Shown here in pieces: positions 34,327-42,403 of a stretch of 64,000 nt of DNA. Every line of letters begins with the position of its first letter. Position 1 is the first letter of the stretch. Both the position numbers and the translations under genes were made by a program. This DNA comes from Saprospiraceae bacterium (GTDB lineage: Bacteria > Bacteroidota > Bacteroidia > Chitinophagales > Saprospiraceae), in NCBI GenBank assembly GCA_022841745.1, contig JALHQW010000018.1, forward strand, positions 6,870-70,869. Direction: 5' to 3'. Under the pieces are notes generated by a model. It saw only the letters and a list, made by a program, of their open reading frames with translations. It had not been told where the DNA came from and searched no databases.

Positions 34327-34989
34327 TCAAGTATTAAGGCCGAACTTGCTGCAAATCAAGCATTTGGATGGGGAGTGCCCTCTTGCTGGGCAATGCTCCC
34401 TTCCGAAAAAAATGATTTGCAAATGCAGCTTATTCCAAGTATTCTCTGGGAACAGCGCCTTCAAATCTCGCTCGGTTTCTTCCACATTCTTGCCGCTACT
34501 GAGTCCCCAACGCTCGGCCAAGCGATGAATATGGGTGTCCACGGGAAAGGCAGGCACGCCAAAGCCTTGTGACATGACCACGGATGCCGTCTTGTGCCCC
34601 ACGCCCGGCAATGCTTCCAAAGCTTCCCAATCCTTGGGTACTTGGCCATTGTATTTTTCAAGCAAGATGTTCGAAAGGTCAAAAATAGCCTTTGACTTAC
34701 GGGGCGAAAGTCCACAAGGCCGGATGATGTCTTCGATTTCTTTTACCTCCAATTTCACCATATCCGCAGGGTTGCTGGCCCTGGCAAAAAGGATAGGCGT
34801 TACTTGGTTCACCCGTACATCTGTGCATTGGGCGGAGAGCAACACGGCCACCAACAAGGAGTAATTGTCCGCATGTTCGAGCGGAATGGGCGTCTCAGGA
34901 TAAAGGCCGTCGAGGATTTGGGCAATCTCGGCAGCCTTTCTCCTGAGTGCAGGTGGGTATTTTTTAGGTTGAGTACTCGATAATGCCAT
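34327..34989 (-). CDS. nth: Endonuclease III (Nth) with atypical Fe-S motif
   Basis: DNA glycosylase/AP lyase for oxidised pyrimidines. 220 residues, normal size. Helix-hairpin-helix with the catalytic Lys (LPGVGHKTASVV) and catalytic Asp (FPVDTHIHRLAERWG) are present. The C-terminal cluster-binding region is odd: the usual C-x6-C-x2-C-x5-C is replaced by HCPARGHSPSKCLICSKFGL, that is C-x9-C-x2-C with no fourth cysteine before the end. The ATG directly abuts the TAA of the DUF4465 gene. Confidence 0.9.
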   Translation of the reverse strand: MALSSTQPKKYPPALRRKAAEIAQILDGLYPETPIPLEHADNYSLLVAVLLSAQCTDVRVNQVTPILFARASNPADMVKLEVKEIEDIIRPCGLSPRKSKAIFDLSNILLEKYNGQVPKDWEALEALPGVGHKTASVVMSQGFGVPAFPVDTHIHRLAERWGLSSGKNVEETERDLKALFPENTWNKLHLQIIFFGREHCPARGHSPSKCLICSKFGLNT

Positions 34990-35964
34990 TTATTGTTTTA
35001 CGAATTTTTGCGAAGCAACCTGCCCCTCAAAACTTACCTGCAAAGTAAATACGCCTGATGGCATATCTGCAACATCAATACTGTTTTGGCCTGGGACAAT
35101 TTGAATCTGCTTCATCAATTGTCCATAAATCGTTAAAATAGTAGCAGTTGCAGGAATTGCCTTGTCCCACTCAAGCGAAAGGTTTTTAACTGTAGGGTTT
35201 GGCCAAACCTTGAAATCAAGCGATTTATCCGACTGCTCCACAACCGAGGTAAGCCCAGTGGTGGTCACTTGGTCCATGCAGAAATAAGCAGGCGTGTTCA
35301 TCCCAAACGCCCCGACGTCCGAGGAAGACAGGTAAAATTCAATAAAATCGGCTTCCCCAAGCGAGCTAAGGTCGAGGTAAGTCCAATCTTTTATGATATA
35401 ATCTTCATCGTTGTTGGCAAAGCGGTAGTCTGCAAGGTAGAACTCTATGGAGTCGGTACCTACTTGACCATTGAGCGATTTGCGAATGGTGAGTTTGAAA
35501 AAATCGGGGTCGTTACCGCTCGCACCGCCAAATTTCTTGGCAAAAGCATCCCCGTTCAACATGCTCAAATAGGCATACGTACTGTTATTCAGATAAAGGC
35601 CTTGTACGACCTCGCCCTGCGCACCTCCCGACAAGTACATATTTGCGCTGCCAAATACATAGCCCAAGGCATAGGTGTCGGAACCTTCTGCCCCACCACC
35701 TGCAATGCAACTGTACTCATTGGCAAAACCGGGCGTGGTCACATCGGTCATCGAAGAAATCGCCCAGCCGTTCCAGTAGGGAAAGTTTGGGTCGTCCACA
35801 TAGTCGTTGGGGAGTGAAATATCCCCGCTGACGAAAAAAGCCGAGTCGCCAGCATCGTTGTCAAAGCTGCCGGTGGGCAAGTTGAAATTCTCGAAATCAG
35901 CGGTGGACTGTGCCAACAATAAACCCGAGAACAGGCAAAAAATCAATGTGTTGAGTGCTTTCAT
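34990..35964 (-). CDS. DUF4465 protein with T9SS sorting domain (possible B12-binding surface protein)
   Basis: 324 residues. Signal peptide MKALNTLIFCLFSGLLLAQ; a DUF4465-like beta-sandwich (about 22-240; FENFNLPTGSFDND, PYWNGWAISS, TPGFANEYSCIAG, GYVFGSANMYLS); and a T9SS type-A sorting domain from VWPNPTVKNLSLEW. It lies 31 bases behind the BtuB-like gene under a cobalamin riboswitch. As I recall, DUF4465-type proteins in gut Bacteroides have been described as surface B12-binding lipoproteins (BtuH); here the same fold would be exported by T9SS instead of carrying a lipid anchor. B12 binding is inferred from context. Confidence 0.82.
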   Translation of the reverse strand: MKALNTLIFCLFSGLLLAQSTADFENFNLPTGSFDNDAGDSAFFVSGDISLPNDYVDDPNFPYWNGWAISSMTDVTTPGFANEYSCIAGGGAEGSDTYALGYVFGSANMYLSGGAQGEVVQGLYLNNSTYAYLSMLNGDAFAKKFGGASGNDPDFFKLTIRKSLNGQVGTDSIEFYLADYRFANNDEDYIIKDWTYLDLSSLGEADFIEFYLSSSDVGAFGMNTPAYFCMDQVTTTGLTSVVEQSDKSLDFKVWPNPTVKNLSLEWDKAIPATATILTIYGQLMKQIQIVPGQNSIDVADMPSGVFTLQVSFEGQVASQKFVKQ

Positions 35965-35995
35965 AAAAATCATTTTTGTTTTAAATTATTGAAAT

Positions 35996-37885
35996 TCATT
36001 GTTTTGCAAATTCAAAAGAAACCCCAAACTGCCAAACCCGACCAGGCATTGGTCTGCGCTCCATGACTAGGTAGCTTGTGTTCCAAATATTTTCAACTGA
36101 AAAATGGATGTCGGATTTTTGCCTAAAGACATTGGCCGAATAGGCCACTCTTGCACTGCCTAAATGATAGCCTGCTAATTTTCCTAAATCGGTCAGAACG
36201 GCATCCGTCAACTGGTGCCTGTAACCAAGGCTTGCCCCACCCCACCCTATTTCACCACTTACAAAGCCTTGGTTTACAGGAACATAGTACAACTGTTGGC
36301 CCTTTTCGATGCTTGGGATAGCCAATGCAGCCTGGTGAGTGGAGCGCACAAAATCATAGCCAAGATCAAGGCGGTTATTCCATGCTCCTGCCTCCATCTT
36401 CCAATGTGCACGAACCTCCACTCCCCTACTCCATACCCCTGCTATATTGGAAGCGGACCAGTTAGGCTGCCCCTCCACGGGTCGCCACTGAATCCAGTTT
36501 TTGATGTTTCGGTTAAAAGCAGAACCGACAAGGCTCAGCTCATGACCATTTGCTTTCTTGAAAAACCGAATATTCAGTTCCTCGCCCCAGCCCGACTCAG
36601 GTTGAAGGTCAGGATTGCCACCAGGCCGCCAATGCAGGTCATTGAGTGTGGGCAGGCGAAAATAGCGCCCCGTTTTTGCACCGATTTTCAGCCAGGCCAA
36701 TGGTGTCCAGTCCATGCCGAGTGAGGGTGTAAACGGCAAGAACTGCCCATCTGCCAATTCCATACGGGCATCCAATTGGCCAGACCACGCCGCCTTTCGT
36801 TTGCGTAGCGCAGCATAGGCAGCGGTCTGATGGCGATTTCGAGGTTGGCCGTAATTTTTGGTTTGGGCCTGCGCCCACTGGTGGTTCAGCGTCGTTTGAA
36901 AGCTGGTTGCTGTGGCGAGGGTTCGGTGGTAGCTTAGCTCCGCAATGCCCGTCCAAAACTTGTTCTCGTTCTCAATTTGGTTGTAGGTGTCTTGGAATTG
37001 GTTGTTATCGTTGAAAAAAGCAGCTTTCGCCGTCCATGCATTTTTACCTGCCCGGCGTTCCCAATTAAAGGCAGTACGCAGTTGGTCGTCCAACAATTTC
37101 GCTTCGCTGATGTTTTGAACGTTCGTGGGTGGGATTTGCCGGTCGGCTTTTTGCCACCAAGCCAATAGGCTGAACATTTGACTGCCATTTGGCCGAAAAT
37201 GGGCGGTTCCCATAAGCCCCCGCCGCCATTGCTGGGCATTGGTCATCTCCTTTTCTGGCAAGCCGGGGGCTGGCCGATATGGAAAGTTGTTCTCAGCTTT
37301 CTGATGAAAAAATCGAGCGGAGAAGGCCCATTTGCTTCCACCATAGCCGAGGTTCAGGGCTTGGTGCTGCCATCCAAAACTGCCTTGCCCCGCTTGAATT
37401 TTCCCGTAAAAACCCTTGTCAAACTGAGGTGAATTGTCCATCAGCACGGCTCCACCAATAGCGCCGCTGCCCCACGCCGCCGAATTGCCGCTGTGTTGAA
37501 AGCTCACCTCATCGGTGAACTGGATAGGTAGTAGCGACCAGTCGAGCAAGCCGAGCATGGGGCTTTGGATGGGCAGCCCATTCCAAAGTACTGCGGTCTG
37601 GCCAGCACTTGCTCCTCGTATGGTCGTGGTGGCAAGGCTACCAAGGCCATAACTTTTCAGGTAAATCCCAGCTTTTTGCTGTAAAAAATCGGCAACTGAA
37701 GCGCCCTGCCGAACCGCTAAATCCTCCCCCGACCATTTTTCCACGAAACCACCGGGCTGCAAATGCCGCAAGGAGGTAGCGCTGACCTCCACCACCGGCA
37801 ATGGCACGAGGCTATCAGATTGCGCACGTACCCATGTTTGCGCTAGTAAAAAGAAAATTAAAAATGGATGGATGGATTTTGCCAA
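35996..37885 (-). CDS. TonB-dependent cobalamin receptor, BtuB-like
   Basis: Outer-membrane receptor that imports B12 with TonB energy. About 629 residues from a TTG at 37885: signal peptide AKSIHPFLIFFLLAQTWVRA, plug domain (VEVSATSLRHLQPGG, GIYLKSYGLGSLATTTIRGA, GQTAVLWNGLPIQSP) and a 22-strand-type barrel ending WQFGVSFEFAKQ. The frame is open to another TTG at 37957, but that would put 24 extra residues before the signal peptide. The cobalamin riboswitch ends about 80 bases upstream and gives the substrate call. Not named btuB outright since Bacteroidota B12 receptors are diverse. Confidence 0.85.
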   Translation of the reverse strand: MAKSIHPFLIFFLLAQTWVRAQSDSLVPLPVVEVSATSLRHLQPGGFVEKWSGEDLAVRQGASVADFLQQKAGIYLKSYGLGSLATTTIRGASAGQTAVLWNGLPIQSPMLGLLDWSLLPIQFTDEVSFQHSGNSAAWGSGAIGGAVLMDNSPQFDKGFYGKIQAGQGSFGWQHQALNLGYGGSKWAFSARFFHQKAENNFPYRPAPGLPEKEMTNAQQWRRGLMGTAHFRPNGSQMFSLLAWWQKADRQIPPTNVQNISEAKLLDDQLRTAFNWERRAGKNAWTAKAAFFNDNNQFQDTYNQIENENKFWTGIAELSYHRTLATATSFQTTLNHQWAQAQTKNYGQPRNRHQTAAYAALRKRKAAWSGQLDARMELADGQFLPFTPSLGMDWTPLAWLKIGAKTGRYFRLPTLNDLHWRPGGNPDLQPESGWGEELNIRFFKKANGHELSLVGSAFNRNIKNWIQWRPVEGQPNWSASNIAGVWSRGVEVRAHWKMEAGAWNNRLDLGYDFVRSTHQAALAIPSIEKGQQLYYVPVNQGFVSGEIGWGGASLGYRHQLTDAVLTDLGKLAGYHLGSARVAYSANVFRQKSDIHFSVENIWNTSYLVMERRPMPGRVWQFGVSFEFAKQ

Positions 37886-37964
37886 AACAACCTGCCGATG
37901 ATGGGCGAAAAAAAGGCAGGTCGGAAACGAAGGAGCGGGCAATGCCCTGAAAATCAAGCCGTTG

Positions 37965-38282
37965 GCTACGGATTGCAGCGTTTCTTCCCCAGCTTTTCCT
38001 CCGAAAGCCCGATTGAGAAATACGCTATGGCAGGTCTTCTGACTTGCTCCTTTTTTGGCACCTTCCCAAGCGGGCGGGATATTGAGAAATTAGGTAATTA
38101 GGTAATTGGGGGTACTGGCTGTGGCTCAATTTCCCAATTTCTTAATTTCCAAATTTCAATCCCCCAGTTGCTCAGTGGCTTTTCGCCAAAAAAACAAGTG
38201 GAGCTTACAGCAGCGGGGACTGTCCCGGATTTTCACCGGATTCCCTTTTCAGATTGACGAACGGGTCGTAAATCACCGTAGC
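37965..38282 (-). promoter_or_regulatory. Cobalamin (B12) riboswitch with an enlarged arm
   Basis: On the minus strand the conserved blocks come in order: GGTGAAAATCCGGGACAG (about 38237-38220), CCCCGCTGCTGTAAGCTC, GCCACTG (38179-38173), GGGAAGG (38067-38061) and the B12 box GTCAGAAGACCTGCC (38043-38029). The closing helix P1 is GCTACGG (38282-38276) with CCGTAGC (37971-37965). The segment between GCCACTG and GGGAAGG is about 105 bases instead of the usual few tens and is filled with an 8-mer repeat hairpin. It controls the BtuB-like gene and probably the three genes behind it; B12 would turn expression off. Confidence 0.93.
38081..38160. repeat. Short tandem repeat hairpin inside the riboswitch arm
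   Basis: AAATTAGG, TAATTAGG, TAATTGGG (38087-38110) are followed by a roughly complementary arm of AATTTC-type units with 7-8 base spacing (38131-38160). Together they form an imperfect hairpin that extends a peripheral arm of the aptamer. Confidence 0.6.
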
Positions 38283-38286
38283 GGGG

Positions 38287-38294
38287 CAAAGGTA
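38287..38294 (-). promoter_or_regulatory. Promoter -7 element of the riboswitch transcript
   Basis: Minus strand TACCTTTG matches TAnnTTTG and would start transcription within a few bases of riboswitch helix P1. Confidence 0.6.
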
Positions 38295-38301
38295 TGAAAA
38301 A

Positions 38302-38330
38302 AGTTGGCAGTTCGTCAGTGGGCAGTCAGT
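38302..38330. repeat. Heptad array upstream of the riboswitch
   Basis: AGTTGGC, AGTTCGTC, AGTGGGC, AGTCAGT: 7-base units with one 8-base unit. The gap 38295-38804 has no gene; besides this array and the palindromic element at 38499-38690 I see nothing in it. Confidence 0.4.
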
Positions 38331-38498
38331 GGCTGCTAAATTGCAAATGACTGCCAAAAGGCAAATCATGGTTTGGATAGTTGGAAATAAGGCAGGTCTT
38401 GCTTTGACTCCTTGGAGTGGCAGTAATCTTTGTCAGGTAAAAAATTCTACCGCTTAAAGCCAGATTTGCCTTGAACTGATTCAAATAGCTATTCTGAA

Positions 38499-38690
38499 TT
38501 TATTTAGAAAAAGGGTTTTCTTATAAAAACTGCGCCTTGTTAATAAGTCGCTTTTGTCATCGCCGAAGGCGAACTGCGACGTCATGCGGGACTGCACTCG
38601 TGATGTCGCAGGTCGCCTTCGGCGATGACAAAAGTGACTAAAAGGGACAAAGTATGAATTTACAATTTTTATAAGAAAGGCCTTTATTTA
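38499..38690. mobile_element. Palindromic MITE-like element with 8-bp direct repeats
   Basis: A non-coding palindrome. Inner arms 38547-38580 and 38605-38638 pair at 32 of 34 positions around a 24-base loop. Outer arms pair around TTTCTTATAAAAA (38516-38529) and its complement near 38666-38679. The whole is flanked by TTTATTTA at 38499-38506 and again at 38683-38690, which fits a target-site duplication. There is no transposase, so if mobile it depends on an enzyme elsewhere. It may also act as a transcript hairpin. Confidence 0.65.
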
Positions 38691-38804
38691 CAACTGACTG
38701 CCCATTGCAATCAGGAAAAGTACAAGATTAGGAAACTTCCAACTGACAACGGAAATGGCAGGCATAGCACAACCTGACTGCCCCCTTCCGAACTACCAAC
38801 TTTA

Positions 38805-40064
38805 CTAACCCCCTTGCCGAATGGCCACAACTGGATCCATCTTAGCGGCCCTGTTGGCAGGCAGCAGTCCAGCTAATATGCCTACGACAATAGAAATGGA
38901 AAAGCCCCAACCGATATTGGCAAGGTCAACATAGATGGGAAATGGCAAAGCGTTTTCAAGCGCTGCGATGAGGGCATAAACAAAGACCAAACCCAAGGCC
39001 CCCCCAATGATGCACAGTATGATTGATTCTACCAAAAACTCCAATAGAATTACCCCACTCTTGGCACCAAGGGCTTTTTTGATACCTATGATATTGGTAC
39101 GCTCCTTCACCGAGACAAACATGATATTGGCAACGCTTACCATGCCCACAAGGATGGCAAAACTGCCAATGACAATGCCCACAAGGTTCAAGACCCCAAA
39201 TACATTCCCAAGTAGCTTGGCAAGTATGGACATGGTATTGAGCGAAAAATTATCATCCTCCTTGGGCTTAAGGTGACGTTCTGCCCGCAAGGTGCCAGTT
39301 ATTTCATCCTTCACCTTTTCAACGGAAACGCCTTCTGCTGCTTTAACTTGTAAGGAAGAGCCCCAAAGGTTTTCGGCTTTCACATTTGCCACTTTTTTCG
39401 CCAACTCATAGCCGATCATGATGGCATTGTCGAAGTCCATGATATTGATAAGGTCCTTGCCTGATTTTTTAAAAACACCGATCACTTCCATGTCATGGGC
39501 ACCCATTTTGATTTTTTTCCCGATGGGCTCGACCCCTCCAAACAAGGCCTCGGCCACTTTATAACCAATCATCACCTTGTTCATGCCGTAGTGGTACTCT
39601 GTAGCGGTGTAGTATCGGCCTTTATGGTAGTCTGGTTTGAAAATTTCGTCCATATCGTAGGTGGTTGCTACGCAAAAAACCCGTTCAACAGAATTGGAAC
39701 GGTACTTTAGGGTCTTAAAACCCACGAAAAGGTGAAGGTCTGCGGCGGCGGCATCTTTTACTTTGGCTTTTATGGCCATCAAGTCATCATAGCTGGGGTC
39801 GGGACGGCGTTCGTATTTCCAGTAATTTGTATGAGGGTCTTCTACCCAAGATTGCTTGGAGACATAGATAACATCGTCGCCCAATTTGTCCAAACTGCCC
39901 ATCACGTTGTCCTGCATGGAGTTAACGGCAGCCTGTATGGCGATGATGCAAAAAATACCGATGGTGATGCCCAACAAGGAAAGGAAACTACGGAGCTTGT
40001 TGCCCGTAAGCTGCCCCCAAGCTTGTAGGGTGCTTTCAGCAAATATTCGTAAAATGACTCGCAT
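38805..40064 (-). CDS. MacB-like ABC transporter permease
   Basis: 419 residues with the MacB/FtsX plan: N-terminal membrane helix (about 22-45, LRSFLSLLGITIGIFCIIAI), a periplasmic MacB-type domain (about 50-280) and three C-terminal helices (about 290-315, 340-370, 380-405) with the family loop RTNIIGIKKALGAKSGVIL. Such permeases act with a separate ATPase and adaptor in export or lipoprotein/peptide efflux. The ATPase is not adjacent; an HlyD-like adaptor lies 181 bases upstream on the same strand. GATTGCG heptamers begin 3 bases before its ATG. Confidence 0.87.
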   Translation of the reverse strand: MRVILRIFAESTLQAWGQLTGNKLRSFLSLLGITIGIFCIIAIQAAVNSMQDNVMGSLDKLGDDVIYVSKQSWVEDPHTNYWKYERRPDPSYDDLMAIKAKVKDAAAADLHLFVGFKTLKYRSNSVERVFCVATTYDMDEIFKPDYHKGRYYTATEYHYGMNKVMIGYKVAEALFGGVEPIGKKIKMGAHDMEVIGVFKKSGKDLINIMDFDNAIMIGYELAKKVANVKAENLWGSSLQVKAAEGVSVEKVKDEITGTLRAERHLKPKEDDNFSLNTMSILAKLLGNVFGVLNLVGIVIGSFAILVGMVSVANIMFVSVKERTNIIGIKKALGAKSGVILLEFLVESIILCIIGGALGLVFVYALIAALENALPFPIYVDLANIGWGFSISIVVGILAGLLPANRAAKMDPVVAIRQGG

Positions 40065-40067
40065 GGC

Positions 40068-40118
40068 GATTGCGGATTAGGTTCCCTACGTGTATGACAA
40101 ATGTGGATTGCGGATTGC
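40068..40118. repeat. GATTGCG heptamers upstream of the permease start codon
   Basis: GATTGCG (40068-40074), GATTAGG (40075-40081) and, after a 24-base gap, GATTGCG plus GATTGCT (40106-40119). The same unit stands before the ABC-F gene at 5619-5646; in both cases the array starts 3-4 bases before the ATG. Confidence 0.65.
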
Positions 40119-40245
40119 TTCGCCGTCAACACTCCTTTGTCAAAACTAAGGCTCTAAGGTGTGCCATCGTTTCGAAATGGAAAACAAGGATTAGATGAAG
40201 ACGGTTTATTTATCCACGAAAGTATTGGTAAAGCGGCTCACTACG

Positions 40246-41541
40246 TCATTCACCCGCAAGCGCAGCCCAAACCTTATCCAACACCCGTTGAAGCAAGCTT
40301 CTTTTTTCGGTGATAATGCGGGCCGTTCCTTGCATCTCCTGTCGGAATGGAATGGGCTTTCCATAACTTGTCACCAACTCGGCGGGGATGGCTATTTCCA
40401 CTTCGTATCCCTGTTCGCTCGGCACCGGGGCAATGCGCTGCACCGTACCGTTAAGCACCCCAAACTCTTGGTAAGGATACCCATCGAGGCGAATATTGAC
40501 GGGCATATCGTCCTTCACCTTGCCGGAGCGGTTCCCCATCAAAACAGCTTTAGCAACAACGCTACCTGCCCCATCTTTGGGCACGATGGTGAGCACCTCG
40601 GTGCCTTCCTCCACTTGCATCTGCTCGCTCCATGCCTTGGTCAAGGCTATTTCGCCCGCAACCGGAGCTTCCATCAAATAGGTCTGCTTCCAGATGGTGA
40701 TTTCGCCAACCAATTTTTCCACTTCTGCCTGAAAATCGAGCAACTTCTGGGACTTGCCGTCGGACTGAACCTGTTGCAAGTCAAGGATTTGCGCTTGCAT
40801 TTGCCGTACCCGCAGGTTGTTCTGTGATGTACCAGACCGCAATGCCTCTAATTCCCGTCGTTTGGTCAGCCATTGCGATTGGCTTTTTTCAAACTCCAAC
40901 TTGCTGATGGCGTTCGAGGTTAGCAGTTGGCTGTCACGCAGCACGTTCTGGTGCGCCAAAGCCACCTCCTCTTTCAAGATGTTCTCTTGCCGGAACAGCG
41001 ACTTGTTCAAAATGAGCATATCCTCCATTTGCCGTTGCAAATTGGTGATCTTCTGGAAGTTGATGTCTTGCGAAAGGAAATACCGCAGGTCTTGGTGGCG
41101 CTGTACGAAATTGGCGAAATTAGCCTGCAACGGCCCAAGTTGCATCACCGATGGCAAGCGGAGTTCAAGGTAGGCAGCCGTTTCATCGAGCAGCATTTTT
41201 TGCAAAACGGAGTCCAATAAGGCCACGTCCTTCAGTCGGGCGGGGTTTTCAAGCACAACGATCAATTGGCCGGGCAGAACGGCCTGGCCATTGGTTACCA
41301 TTAGCTGCGCAATTTTTCCACTGGCCTTTGCAGCCAGTCGTATGGGCGGTTTTTGGGTGGTCAGCATGGCCCTTGCCTCCACCACATCGGGGTAGCGAAC
41401 GAGGTGGGCAATGCCCAACATTAGCACCAGTACGGCGAGCATGGCCGTAAGACCCCAACGCAGCGTCCACCCCGGTGGACTGCCGATGAGCGCCTCTATG
41501 TCGTAGCGCTCGTTGAGGCGTATGTTGGAAGTAGTTGGCAT
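40246..41541 (-). CDS. HlyD-family membrane fusion protein (adaptor)
   Basis: 431 residues: cytoplasmic N-terminus, one membrane helix (about 30-52, LTAMLAVLVLMLGIAHLV), a biotinyl-lipoyl-like half (KASGKIAQLMVTNGQAVLPG), a long coiled-coil hairpin (about 110-290) and a C-terminal beta-barrel part (VEEGTEVLTIVPKDG, PVNIRLDGYPYQEFG). It would bridge an inner-membrane exporter and an outer-membrane channel, as for peptide or bacteriocin export. No C39-peptidase ABC exporter is seen beside it, so it is an orphan here. The beta-barrel protein gene lies upstream (13 bases). Confidence 0.87.
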   Translation of the reverse strand: MPTTSNIRLNERYDIEALIGSPPGWTLRWGLTAMLAVLVLMLGIAHLVRYPDVVEARAMLTTQKPPIRLAAKASGKIAQLMVTNGQAVLPGQLIVVLENPARLKDVALLDSVLQKMLLDETAAYLELRLPSVMQLGPLQANFANFVQRHQDLRYFLSQDINFQKITNLQRQMEDMLILNKSLFRQENILKEEVALAHQNVLRDSQLLTSNAISKLEFEKSQSQWLTKRRELEALRSGTSQNNLRVRQMQAQILDLQQVQSDGKSQKLLDFQAEVEKLVGEITIWKQTYLMEAPVAGEIALTKAWSEQMQVEEGTEVLTIVPKDGAGSVVAKAVLMGNRSGKVKDDMPVNIRLDGYPYQEFGVLNGTVQRIAPVPSEQGYEVEIAIPAELVTSYGKPIPFRQEMQGTARIITEKRSLLQRVLDKVWAALAGE

Positions 41542-41554
41542 TAAAGCAATCTAT

Positions 41555-42250
41555 TCAAAATTCAAGCCCCAAAAGCAGGGCAAGCGACAAATTTTTGGTA
41601 TCAAACGAAGTCCGCCCCCTTGCAATGTCCAGCCTGCCATTGTACACCCGAAGCCCAAACTGCGGCCGCAAGCCGTTGGACAGCACAGGACTTGCCCCGA
41701 CGCCAGCCACGAAGGAGTGGTCGAATTGCTTGTAGCTTTCTGGCATGTACAATACGTATCGAGTTGGGGGCGCCTGCTGGTTGTCAATAACCACATTGAT
41801 TTCACCGGGAAATTCGTCTGTGCGGTGCAGCAGGTAGCCAATAGCATAACCGACGTGGATGAACACTTTGAAATCCTTGCCTGCGGAAAGCTGGAACAAG
41901 GCAGGCACTTGAAAATAATCGAAATGTTCGTCAATATGCCTGCCGGGCAAAGGGTTTCCATTTCCATCTGAAAGCAAAACGCCAGACCTGCCCCCTTTCC
42001 GTTCATAGTTCAGTTCGCCCCGGATGGACACATTGTCGCTAATTCCCAAGGTGCCATAAATTCCAAATGTCACCCCGAATTTGTAGTCAAATGGGTCAAT
42101 AAACACATCGGAAGCCGCCAATTGCTCCATACGGAGCGAAGAGAGCGTTGGCCCAAAATAAGCGCCAAAATGGTTTTTTTGGGCATGAACCAAGACAGCG
42201 GTCAATAAAAAAAAGCTGAAAAAAAGCTGCTTAAACAGGTTTAGAGTCAT
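41555..42250 (-). CDS. Outer-membrane beta-barrel protein (PorT-like family)
   Basis: 231 residues with a signal peptide MTLNLFKQLFFSFFLLTAVLVHAQ and alternating aromatic strands typical of small 8-10 strand barrels (FGAYFGPTLSSL, VTFGIYGTLGISDNVSIRGE, LNYERKGGRS), ending LSLALLLGLEF. ATG 42250 is chosen for the signal peptide. It precedes the HlyD gene by 13 bases, so the two may be one unit. Confidence 0.75.
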   Translation of the reverse strand: MTLNLFKQLFFSFFLLTAVLVHAQKNHFGAYFGPTLSSLRMEQLAASDVFIDPFDYKFGVTFGIYGTLGISDNVSIRGELNYERKGGRSGVLLSDGNGNPLPGRHIDEHFDYFQVPALFQLSAGKDFKVFIHVGYAIGYLLHRTDEFPGEINVVIDNQQAPPTRYVLYMPESYKQFDHSFVAGVGASPVLSNGLRPQFGLRVYNGRLDIARGRTSFDTKNLSLALLLGLEF

Positions 42251-42266
42251 TTGCTTTAATTTTTTA

Positions 42267-42274
42267 CAAATGTA
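42267..42274 (-). promoter_or_regulatory. Promoter -7 element for the beta-barrel gene
   Basis: Minus strand TACATTTG matches TAnnTTTG, with TTG 22 bases upstream (42297-42299) and the ATG 17 bases downstream. Confidence 0.5.
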
Positions 42275-42340
42275 ATGCCCCACACCTGAACTATCCCAAC
42301 ATCGAACCTATTATCCCCAAAATTGCCCAATCCCCGTCAA

Positions 42341-42403
42341 ACCTCCATACCTCATACCTCATACCTCCATACCTCCATACCTCATACCTCATACCTCACT
42401 CAC
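42341..42403. repeat. ACCTCAT / ACCTCCAT tandem array at the OmpA gene stop
   Basis: Units ACCTCCAT, ACCTCAT, ACCTCAT, ACCTCCAT, ACCTCCAT, ACCTCAT, ACCTCAT, ACCTCAC follow each other. The array runs into the stop codon of the OmpA-family gene (42396-42398 on the minus strand), so its last units code for the C-terminal residues. Confidence 0.75.

Noticed and set aside
37885-37957. BtuB-like start at TTG 37957
   Set aside because: Gives 24 residues before the hydrophobic signal core and starts 8 bases after the aptamer; TTG 37885 gives a normal signal peptide. Not certain.
42341-42403. CRISPR array
   Set aside because: Units are 7-8 bases with no spacers and no cas genes in the window.
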